In this document: positions 15,098 through 23,500 of the stretch, piece by piece
Numbering within the stretch: position 1 is the first letter of the stretch
Layout: the number at the start of each line of letters is the position of its first letter
Assembly: GCA_041745535.1 (NCBI GenBank)
Contig: JBGTIS010000169.1
Location: 1-24,060 of the forward strand
Origin: JBGTIS01 sp041745535
Lineage (GTDB): Bacteria; Bacteroidota; Bacteroidia; Cytophagales; Cyclobacteriaceae
Reading direction: 5' to 3'
Length of the DNA: 24,060 nucleotides
Notes under the pieces: generated by a model
The model's input: only the letters and a program-made list of their open reading frames with translations
Told to the model about the DNA's origin: nothing
The model's database searches: none
Program-made: the position numbers and the translations under genes

Positions 15098-17359
15098 ATG
15101 AATATGGCGACAGAAACAACTGCTACGGTTCAGGTAGCTGATAGTAAAGAGGAAGCAGAAAAAAGACAAATTGTAAAAAAGTACCGGACACTACTGAGAC
15201 ATGCCAAACCCTATCTGAAAGAGGGAGAAACCAAAGATATTAGAAAAGCATTTAATATTGCCCTGGAGGCCCATAAGGATATGCGCAGAAAATCCGGTGA
15301 GCCTTACATTTTTCATCCTTTGGCCGTGGCCGAAATTGCTGTGTCAGAAATTGGCCTGGGCACTACCTCTATTATCGCGGCCTTGCTGCACGATGTGGTG
15401 GAAGACACCGAACTGGAACTGGAAGATATTGAGCGTGAATTTGGTTCAAAGGTTTGTAAAATCATCGATGGACTTACCAAAATTTCGGGCGTATTTGAAT
15501 ACGGCACTTCAGAGCAGGCGGAAAATTTTCGTAAAATGCTGCTTACCTTATCCGATGATGTCCGGGTAATTCTTATCAAAATCGCCGACCGGTTGCACAA
15601 CATGCGTACCCTGGGCAGTATGCCCTTAAATAAGCAGTTAAAAATCGCTTCTGAAACTATTTATCTGTACGCGCCCTTGGCCCATCGATTGGGTCTATAT
15701 GCTATCAAATCTGAATTGGAAGATTTGAACCTGAAATATACCCAACCTGGTAAGTACAGGGAAATCGCGACGGCCATCAGTGCTTCCAAAACTACCAGGA
15801 ATAAGTTTATAAAAAGATTTATTGACCCGATTCAGCGAAAGCTAAAAAAGGAGGGCTTCCAATTTATTATTAAAGGCAGGCCAAAATCTATTTACTCTAT
15901 CTGGAGTAAAATGTGCAAAAAAGATATCCCTTTTCATGAAGTGTACGACCTTTTTGCTGTGCGCATTATCCTGGATGTACCGATATCAGACGAAAAATCA
16001 GCTTGCTGGAAGGTGTACTCTTTTATTACCGACTATTATAGCCCCAATCCTGAGCGGTTGCGCGACTGGATCAGTACGCCGAAGGCAAACGGGTACGAAT
16101 CATTGCATACCACCGTAATGAGCAACACCGGACAGTGGGTAGAAGTGCAGATCAGGACCAAACGCATGGACGAAATCGCGGAAAAGGGGTATGCGGCACA
16201 TTGGAAATATAAAAATAATGCGGGCGTTCATCACCGGCCATCTGGCCTGGAAGAATGGCTGAACCGGGTGCGCGATCTGCTGGATCAGAATCAGAACAGC
16301 AATGCCCCAGCCATTGAGTTTATTGATGATTTCAGGTCAAATTTATTTAACGAGGAAGTTTTTGTTTTTACGCCGAAAGGAGAACTCAGGATTCTGCCGA
16401 ATGGGGCTACAGCGCTGGATTTTGCTTTTGATATACATACAGAAATAGGCGCAAAATGTTTGGGCGCAAAAGTGAATCAGAAACTGGTTCCTATCAATTA
16501 TATTCTGGAAAATGGCGATCAGGTGGAAATCCTTACTTCCAACCGACAAAAACCCAATGAAGACTGGCTGCGGTTTGTGGTAAGCTCGAAGGCAAAAGCC
16601 AAAATTAAAGACCTGCTGAAAGAAGAGAAAAAAGAAGCGGCTTCAGAAGGTAAAGCCATTATCCAGCGGAAACTTAAGCAGCTTAAAATGGGATTTACCA
16701 GCGAAGTAGTGGAGCAACTCCGCGCCTATTTCGATCAGAAAACCGTGTTGGAGTTATACTATAAGGTTGGGAAAGGAATTATTCCTTCTGCTTCCATTAA
16801 AAAATTCAAAGATGTCCGTGAGAACTTAGAAAGGAAGAACCAGGAAAGAATTTCAGATGCCAAGTCGTTTGAAACCATGGTTTCGAAGGTAAGGACCAAA
16901 GAGCAAAACCTGCTGCTGATTGGCGAAGACATGGACGTGCTGGACTATAAACTCGCCAAATGTTGTAATCCGATTCCTGGCGACGATGTATTTGGTTTTA
17001 TTACGGTGAATGAAGGTATTAAAATACATCGTACCGATTGCCCTAATGCAGCTGAGTTGCTGTCGAATTACGGGTACCGCGTTATTCCTGCCAAATGGAC
17101 TTCCAGAAACGACAGCGATTTCCTTACCGGATTAAAAATAATTGGTACTGACCGCATGGGGCTTATAAAAGATGTTTCAGCCATAATTTCTTCAGAACTT
17201 AAAGTAAATATGCGCTCTTTGGCCATGGAAACCAATAATGGCATTTTTGAAGGAAATATTATGTTGTATGTAAACGACCGTTCTCATTTGGACATTCTGA
17301 TCAAAAGACTAAAAAAAGTGAATGGCGTTGAAAAAGTTACCCGTTATGATTATGGGTAA
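15098..17359 (+). CDS. rsh: Bifunctional (p)ppGpp synthetase/hydrolase (RelA/SpoT homologue)
   Basis: Makes and degrades the stringent-response alarmone (p)ppGpp in the cytosol. The 753 residues show the long RSH architecture. The HD hydrolase domain (about 45-200) has His73, HDVVEDT (98-104) and DRLHNMRT (164-171). The synthetase domain (about 235-375) has GRPKSIYSIWSKM (260-272), DLFAVRI (284-290), NGYESLHTTV (331-340) and QIRT (351-354). A TGS domain follows (about 410-470), then a Cys-containing segment around CCNPIPGDDV, and a C-terminal ACT domain ending at residue 753. Both catalytic halves keep their key residues, so it should be bifunctional. Start ATG 15098 (second ATG two codons later). 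It is followed by a Fur-family gene and purA on the same strand. Confidence 0.96.
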   Translation: MNMATETTATVQVADSKEEAEKRQIVKKYRTLLRHAKPYLKEGETKDIRKAFNIALEAHKDMRRKSGEPYIFHPLAVAEIAVSEIGLGTTSIIAALLHDVVEDTELELEDIEREFGSKVCKIIDGLTKISGVFEYGTSEQAENFRKMLLTLSDDVRVILIKIADRLHNMRTLGSMPLNKQLKIASETIYLYAPLAHRLGLYAIKSELEDLNLKYTQPGKYREIATAISASKTTRNKFIKRFIDPIQRKLKKEGFQFIIKGRPKSIYSIWSKMCKKDIPFHEVYDLFAVRIILDVPISDEKSACWKVYSFITDYYSPNPERLRDWISTPKANGYESLHTTVMSNTGQWVEVQIRTKRMDEIAEKGYAAHWKYKNNAGVHHRPSGLEEWLNRVRDLLDQNQNSNAPAIEFIDDFRSNLFNEEVFVFTPKGELRILPNGATALDFAFDIHTEIGAKCLGAKVNQKLVPINYILENGDQVEILTSNRQKPNEDWLRFVVSSKAKAKIKDLLKEEKKEAASEGKAIIQRKLKQLKMGFTSEVVEQLRAYFDQKTVLELYYKVGKGIIPSASIKKFKDVRENLERKNQERISDAKSFETMVSKVRTKEQNLLLIGEDMDVLDYKLAKCCNPIPGDDVFGFITVNEGIKIHRTDCPNAAELLSNYGYRVIPAKWTSRNDSDFLTGLKIIGTDRMGLIKDVSAIISSELKVNMRSLAMETNNGIFEGNIMLYVNDRSHLDILIKRLKKVNGVEKVTRYDYG

Positions 17360-17452
17360 CAGTGGCTGGGTATAACCTGAAGATGTTGCAGGGTTGAAGT
17401 GAGTTTTACTTTAAAAAAAACCATATTCATACGGGTTTCACATGGTTTATTT

Positions 17453-17460
17453 TATATTTG
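17453..17460 (+). promoter_or_regulatory. Candidate -7 promoter element (TATATTTG) for the Fur-family gene
   Basis: An exact TAnnTTTG match 22 bases upstream of the ATG at 17483. It lies downstream of the GTG at 17399, so a transcript from here could only use the ATG. No clear -33 TTG is seen at the usual spacing. Confidence 0.5.
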
Positions 17461-17482
17461 TACAAGCGTTCTTAAAATAATT

Positions 17483-17971
17483 ATGGCACTGAACAAAGAA
17501 GTATTTGAAAAGGTAAAGCAGATTTTTGTTGCCTACTTAGAGAATAAAAGCTACCGTAAAACTCCTGAGCGATTCGCTATTCTGGAGGAAATATATTCGC
17601 GAGATGGACATTTTGATGTAGAATCGCTCTACATCAGTATGAAAAATAAGAATTACAGGGTAAGCAGGGCTACGGTTTACAACACATTAGATATTCTGGT
17701 AGAATGTGATCTGGTAAGCAAACACCAGTTTGGTAAAAATCTGGCTCAGTATGAGAAAAATTATGGGTACAAACAACACGACCATTTAATTTGCACAGAA
17801 TGTAATAAGGTGGTGGAGTTCTGCGATCCCAGAATTTATAACATACAAAAGATGGTAGGGGACCTTCTCAACTATGAAATTCAGCACCATTCCCTGATTT
17901 TGTATGGTTCCTGTAATAAGGAGCATTGCGACAACAAAAAAGAGAACAGCAACACTTTCAGTGAAGCCTGA
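17483..17971 (+). CDS. fur: Fur-family metal-responsive transcription regulator
   Basis: Dimeric winged-helix repressor, 162 residues from the ATG at 17483. The frame is open back to a GTG at 17399, but the extra 28 residues are hydrophobic and unlike the family, and a promoter octamer lies between the two starts. The DNA-binding helix is in YRVSRATVYNTLDIL (58-72). The metal-binding part has KQHDHLICTECNKVVEF (97-113, His99, His101, Cys104, Cys107), HHSLILYG (135-142) and a second Cys pair, Cys144 and Cys149 in CNKEHC, giving the structural zinc site. Iron-, zinc- or peroxide-sensing members cannot be told apart here. It lies 123 bp after rsh and 116 bp before purA. Confidence 0.92.
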   Translation: MALNKEVFEKVKQIFVAYLENKSYRKTPERFAILEEIYSRDGHFDVESLYISMKNKNYRVSRATVYNTLDILVECDLVSKHQFGKNLAQYEKNYGYKQHDHLICTECNKVVEFCDPRIYNIQKMVGDLLNYEIQHHSLILYGSCNKEHCDNKKENSNTFSEA

Positions 17972-18000
17972 CGATTGGCTTTAACTGAAGTTTGATCGCT

Positions 18001-18008
18001 TTACTTTG
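18001..18008 (+). promoter_or_regulatory. Candidate promoter for purA
   Basis: TTACTTTG matches TAnnTTTG in 7 of 8 positions, and TTG at 17975-17977 lies 23 bases upstream, at the edge of the usual spacing. Use of it would give a leader of about 70 bases containing a small hairpin (18036-18051). Confidence 0.38.
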
Positions 18009-18035
18009 TAGCATTTTTTCTGAATTCTGAGGTAG

Positions 18036-18051
18036 TGGTTAGCTGTAACCA
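18036..18051 (+). promoter_or_regulatory. Small hairpin in the purA leader
   Basis: TGGTTA and TAACCA form a 6-bp stem with a 4-nt loop, followed by GTGCCTTTTATT. It could be a weak terminator for the Fur-family gene or a leader structure affecting purA. It does not resemble a purine riboswitch. Confidence 0.3.
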
Positions 18052-18087
18052 GTGCCTTTTATTGTGTAAAGCTTAATGTAGATTTCA

Positions 18088-19374
18088 ATGACTAAAGTAG
18101 ATGTTTTATTAGGATTACAGTGGGGAGATGAAGGAAAAGGTAAAATTGTAGATTTCCTGGCACCAAAATACAATGTAGTTGCCCGTTTTCAGGGTGGACC
18201 CAATGCAGGCCATACACTTGAATTTGATAATATCAAACATGTACTTCACCAGATCCCATCTGGAATTTTTCGTTCCGATATTCAGAATATTATTGGTAAT
18301 GGTGTGGTGCTTGATCCGGTAATTTTCAAGAAAGAAATTGAGAACCTGGACAACTACCACATAGATTTCCACAAGAACCTGTTTATTTCAAAAAAAGCCC
18401 AGCTGATTCTGCCTACGCACCGTTTGCTGGATGATGCGCAGGAAAAGTCTAAAGGAGAAAATAAAATCGGATCTACTTTGCGGGGTATCAGCCCAACTTA
18501 TCAAGATAAAATTGGCCGGCAGGGCCTTCGTGTTGGCGATATCTTGCATCCGGCATTCAGAGAAAAATATGATGAACTGCTTGCCCATCATACGACCAAA
18601 CTTAAATTTTTGAATTACAGTTTTGAACTGGAAGCGCTGGAAAAGACATTTTTTGAAGCCATAGAATTTTTAAAACAATTTAATCTGGTTGATAGCGAAT
18701 ACCTGATTAATCAGAAAATTGCCGAAGATGCCAGTATTTTGGCTGAAGGCGCACAGGGATCATTATTGGATGTGGATTTTGGAAGTTATCCTTTTGTAAC
18801 CAGTTCTACCACATTGGCTTCCGGTGCCTGTACAGGGCTGGGAATTGCCCCCAAAAATATAGGCGAAGTTTATGGGATTTTTAAGGCCTACTGTACCCGC
18901 GTTGGTTCGGGACCTTTCCCTACAGAACTATCAGATGCTACCGGCGAAACTTTAAGAAAAATAGGCAATGAGTTTGGTGCTACCACCAAACGGCCACGGC
19001 GTTGTGGCTGGCTGGACATTCCTGCCTTAAAATACACGGTGATGCTCAACGGGGTAACCCGTTTGTTTATGATGAAAGCCGATGTATTGAATACTTTTGA
19101 TGAGATCAAAGTTTGTACTCATTACCAGCTTCCCGATGGACAAACCATTGATTATGTACCCTATGACGCACATGAAATAGAAATAGAACCCGTGTATAAA
19201 ACCTTTAAAGGGTGGCAATCTGATTTGGATGAATGCGCTTATTTTGATCAGTTGCCTCACGAATTGCTGGATTATATCCACTATATTGAAGCAACCCTGG
19301 ATGTGCCCATCAGCATTATATCGGTAGGGCCTAACCGAAAGCAAACCCTGATAAAAAATGAAGTAACGGTATAG
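18088..19374 (+). CDS. purA: Adenylosuccinate synthetase
   Basis: Cytosolic GTP-dependent ligase joining IMP and aspartate, the first committed step from IMP to AMP. 428 residues, normal length. The N-terminal loop QWGDEGKGK (11-19) carries the catalytic Asp14, and GGPNAGHTL (36-44) carries His42. The IMP-binding loop reads STLRGISPTYQDK (129-141) with Arg147 following; most relatives have GIGP where this one has GISP. The GTP/base-binding block RCGWLDIP lies at about 307-314. It is downstream of rsh and the Fur-family gene. PurA is a classical (p)ppGpp-inhibited enzyme in other bacteria, so the neighbourhood is functionally suggestive. It converges with the PorP/SprF gene with only 13 bp between stops and no clear terminator. 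Confidence 0.97.
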   Translation: MTKVDVLLGLQWGDEGKGKIVDFLAPKYNVVARFQGGPNAGHTLEFDNIKHVLHQIPSGIFRSDIQNIIGNGVVLDPVIFKKEIENLDNYHIDFHKNLFISKKAQLILPTHRLLDDAQEKSKGENKIGSTLRGISPTYQDKIGRQGLRVGDILHPAFREKYDELLAHHTTKLKFLNYSFELEALEKTFFEAIEFLKQFNLVDSEYLINQKIAEDASILAEGAQGSLLDVDFGSYPFVTSSTTLASGACTGLGIAPKNIGEVYGIFKAYCTRVGSGPFPTELSDATGETLRKIGNEFGATTKRPRRCGWLDIPALKYTVMLNGVTRLFMMKADVLNTFDEIKVCTHYQLPDGQTIDYVPYDAHEIEIEPVYKTFKGWQSDLDECAYFDQLPHELLDYIHYIEATLDVPISIISVGPNRKQTLIKNEVTV

Positions 19375-19387
19375 CTTTCTGGCACTG

Positions 19388-20299
19388 TTAAAAATAAGCA
19401 TGGCACGGATCTTTTCCAATTTTTAAACGGTAATTCAGCATCATTTCATGGGTGCCATCTGTGTAATTTCCAATTTTAGAAAGGGTATGGTCATAGGCAT
19501 AACCAAGTCGGAAATTGCTGTTAAGTAATATTTCAAATAGGAAAATCATGGCATCGCCACTGCGATAAGACATTCCTACGTTTACCAAGTCCAAAATAAA
19601 AAGGTTGGTATTCACATCCATTCCGGCTGGTTGCCCTTCTTGTACCCTGAACAGGACGGAAGGTGATAATTTTAAATCTTCGTTCAGTGTAAAAATATGT
19701 CCCCCGGTTAAAAAATAATACCGGGCTTCCCGGGCGTTGGCAATAATATCCTCTTTGTCATAAATAGCGTTATTTACTAGGTAGGGAATAGAAAAGCCGG
19801 CATAGGTGGTATTGGTATTAAAAAACACGCCAGTTCCAAAATTTGGTTTAAATTTTTTCAGTACTCCATTCAAAATCGGATCATCCGGGTCGATCAGGGT
19901 TAATTTGGTAAAATCAGAAGTTGTATAATTAAAACCTCCCTGCAAGCCCATAGATAGGGTGCCCACTGGTAATTTGATTTTATAAGAGTAACTTCCATAT
20001 ACACTCATGTCATCATGAACTCCCAGTTTATCGTGTGAGGCTACCAGACCTACGCCAACCGGCCATTTCTTCAAAGCAGAGTGCATGGCAAAGGTCTCCA
20101 GTTTGGGAGCGCCTTCTAAATTTACCCACTGATTGCGATACAGGAAAGTGGCGCTCAGTTGTTTTTGATTCCCGGCATAAGCAGGATTAAGCAACAATTT
20201 CTCAAACATATATTGTGAATATACGGGACGTTGTTGCGCGATTACCCTTGGGCTTATCCAAATGAAAAATAAGAGAGAAAGGATAGCAATAGGTTTCAT
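19388..20299 (-). CDS. PorP/SprF family type IX secretion system membrane protein
   Basis: A 303-residue outer-membrane protein. A signal peptide ends near VIAQQ (residues 20-23) and the mature protein opens with the family hallmark PVYSQYMFEKLLLNPAYAG (25-43). The rest is alternating beta-strand sequence typical of a small barrel. In Flavobacterium johnsoniae SprF is needed for secretion of SprB, the large gliding adhesin with a type B C-terminal domain, and related genes often sit beside such substrates. Here the gene directly follows a giant type B repeat protein on the same strand (215-bp gap with a hairpin), so it is probably its dedicated partner. A 7/8 promoter octamer (TATAATTG, 20323-20330) lies 24 bases before the ATG. 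Confidence 0.93.
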   Translation of the reverse strand: MKPIAILSLLFFIWISPRVIAQQRPVYSQYMFEKLLLNPAYAGNQKQLSATFLYRNQWVNLEGAPKLETFAMHSALKKWPVGVGLVASHDKLGVHDDMSVYGSYSYKIKLPVGTLSMGLQGGFNYTTSDFTKLTLIDPDDPILNGVLKKFKPNFGTGVFFNTNTTYAGFSIPYLVNNAIYDKEDIIANAREARYYFLTGGHIFTLNEDLKLSPSVLFRVQEGQPAGMDVNTNLFILDLVNVGMSYRSGDAMIFLFEILLNSNFRLGYAYDHTLSKIGNYTDGTHEMMLNYRLKIGKDPCHAYF

Positions 20300-20455
20300 G
20301 TTTATATTGTACTTTTAAAATACAATTATATACTATATTATTAATAAAAAAAGTGCCAAAAAATATTTATTTTGCCTCTAACCAAACCAAAACATTACAG
20401 AGTTTCATAATGGTGAATTTAACATTTCAATTTTGGTGTTGAACTGCAAGAGGCA

Positions 20456-20496
20456 TCAGGAATAAAGAGCGGATTACAAATTGCTAATCCGCTCTT
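20456..20496 (-). terminator. Hairpin after the giant surface-protein gene
   Basis: A perfect 12-bp GC-containing stem (20465-20476 with 20485-20496, 8-nt loop) lies 18 bases after the stop. On the minus strand it is followed by a short T-rich stretch (TTTATTCC). The stem is strong but the U tract modest, so partial read-through into the PorP/SprF gene is possible. Confidence 0.68.
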
Positions 20497-20514
20497 GTCA
20501 AATTTTAGAAGTAT

Positions 20515-23500
20515 CTATCGCAGTAGTTCCAGATACCCGGAAACAGGTTTTATTCCATCCTTTTTATCAACTACATAATAGTAGGTGCCATCCGGCAAGT
20601 CTTTTCCGCCCACATAAAGTCCACGGTTTCCCCTACCATCAAAATAATTGATCTCATTGTTGTAATTTGCACTTTCAAAAACCAAAGCACCTGCGCGGTT
20701 GAAGATTTTAACTTTGTTGTCACTGAAACTGTCGATACAACTAATAGTGAAAATCTCATTTTTGCCGTCTCCATTAGGCGATACACCATTAAAAACCTTA
20801 ATATCTGTTCCAATTTCAGCTGAACGGGTGGCGGTACATCCGTTCTGATCGGTAATAGTTACCGCATATATACCAGCAGGATATTGCTCTAAGGCAAAAC
20901 CGTCAGCAAAACCAATAGGGGTATTCCAATTTATCTCTCTCACTTTGATGGGTTCCGTAAATACGATTTCCGCTGAACCATTTTCATCATTACAGGTAGC
21001 CGGTGTGGTGGTTACCTCAAAATCGGGGAAGGTAAGCAACTCATCAATACGAACAGATGCAGGTCCTGCCGTACAACCGGTAAGCGCATTGGTAACAATC
21101 ACGCTATATGCTCCTTTTCCTACCCCAACTATTTTGCTGGTTCTGTCACTAAAGAAAATAGGATTTCCCTGACCTTTATTACCTTTATACCAGGTATAAA
21201 TATAATCTACATCACTTTCCATCCGGGCGCTATCCAGATAGGCGATGGCAGCCCCAACCGGTAGTGTACAATGGGTTTGCTGGGCAATTACAGATGCAAA
21301 CACATCAGGTACTATCGTTTTCTCTCCCTCTTTAACCGTAGCGCTAAACTGCCCGCTTAAACATCCGGTAAGTTTATCTCTGGCAATCACTGTATAGGTT
21401 CGCGCGGGAATATTCGACAGAACCGGACCAAAAGAGATGGGTTTGTTCGTGGCAGATGCGCCTTCATACCAAAAGAAATTAAATCTGGACATTTCGCCTG
21501 CAATACTGGCTGAGAGTTGACCATTGGGCCTTTCTTCATCGCAATTGGTTACCGGAAACGCTGGCGTTACGGCAATGCTGATTTGCTGGCCTCTGCCATC
21601 CTCTACCACTACTTCCGCGGCAATTGCTTCGCAGGCTGCTTCATTCCGGTCATTAACTAAAACCGTGTACGTTCCATTGGTTAATCCTTCTAACAGGCTC
21701 TGAGTGCCTGCGGTAATTATAGGAGTTCCGGAAGCGGTAGGCCCTTCATACCAGGTATACATATATTGCCCGCTGCCGCCATTGGCATTAGCCGCTACGC
21801 TACCATTGGGGGTAATGCAACTCGTGTAAGGAGACGAGGAAGTTGCCACGGCAATAGGCACTACAAAGCTGATAATTTCATAACTGCGTGTAGTATTACA
21901 GCCAGTGATGGTATCATTAACAGTTACTGTGTAGAATCCTGGTACCAACCCTTCTACTTCTGCCTGATTTCTGAACGTGGCCAGCTCATTTGCCGCATCC
22001 ACGGTGTTGCCTGTGAACCACTGCGTGGTAAAACTGTTGGTGTTTCTGATATTAATTTCCAGTTCGCCCTCCGCGATAACTGCAGGATTACAACCTGTAA
22101 TCGGGTCTGATATATCAGCCAAAATCACCTGAATGGGTTTGGATGTGTTTTCTATGGCTATCTGATACGCTGTATTACAATCGGTTAATCCGCCCGGATT
22201 TGTTTTTATGGCTGTTACAAAATAGGTGTTTTGTGTAAGATCAGATACTTCAAGACTGTCTGAATTAATAAACGCATAATTGGCATTTATAAAATCATTT
22301 TGTCCGGTATTGTCCAGTGAGGCCTGATACCAGGTAAACTGATAATCATTTATATTCTCTGTATTGCCATTCAGCATAACTTCATCAATTCGGATGCTAC
22401 CATTGGGCGTACATTGGGTCTGGTCACTGATTTTGCTTACCAGTAAGTTTGGCTGAACAGTTTTTCTTTTCACAACAAATGAGGCGCTATCCAAACAACG
22501 GCTGTTATTGTCCTGTACCACCACGGTATATCTATCATCCTGCAAATTATTGATAACACTGGTAGTAGCCGTATTCGTAATAGATGCTGTTCCCGTTATG
22601 TTGTTGGTGGTATCAGCGCCCGCATACCAGTTAATGGTATACGGAGCGGGGGTGGTACCTTCAATATTTACTTCAATAAAACCCTCATTGATGCCTGTAC
22701 AGGTGAGGAAATCAGGAATCGCGGTATCCAGATAAATATCAAGCTCAGGTCTGTCATCCATAATTTCTTCTTCCGTAGGGAAGGAGATACATCCGGTTAC
22801 CGCATGTTCCGCCACAGCATAATAAATGCCCGGGCTTTGGCCGGTCAGCAGATTGTTATTGGCCGCTCCCGCGGTTCCCATCGCGATCCGATTTGTAGTT
22901 AAATCGCTATTGTCTACATTCTCGTCGGTATACCAATGGAAATTGTAATCACTGCCCATCTGAGCGGAAGTAATCATATTAGGTCCTTCCATCATTTCAG
23001 TAACTTCAATGCTTCCCGCAGGTGGTTCAATACAGGTAGTCTGATTGATGACCATAAAATTCAGAATAGCTGGTGGTAAAGTTTCATCTTCAATCCGGAA
23101 TGTATCAGTGGCAACGCATTGGTTGTTCAGGTCGGTAACGGTAAGTATGTATTTCCCATCGTTCAGACTGTTTCTGGTTCCGGTGGCAATGCCAATATCG
23201 GTCCAGTTAAATTCATAACCCAGATCAGTTCTGGTGGTATCGCCCGGATAATTACCATTCATTGGAGCTTTTGATGCCTGAATTTCCAGTGCGCCATTAC
23301 CCGGCGTGATACACAAAGTATTGGCTACATTGCTAATTTCTGTAAGTACAGGTGGTTTGGCAATATTGACCACTTTTACAGTTTGGGGAATCGACTGACA
23401 TCCATCTGGCTCATAATAGGCGACAATGGTATAATATCCTTGTTCAAGATTTTCCCAAACTCTTCCTACATCACCTGCTCCAGCATGGTTGGCGCTTGCG

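Noticed and set aside
17972..18087. Purine riboswitch before purA
   Set aside because: Only a 6-bp hairpin is present; no three-way junction or conserved purine-aptamer core is visible.
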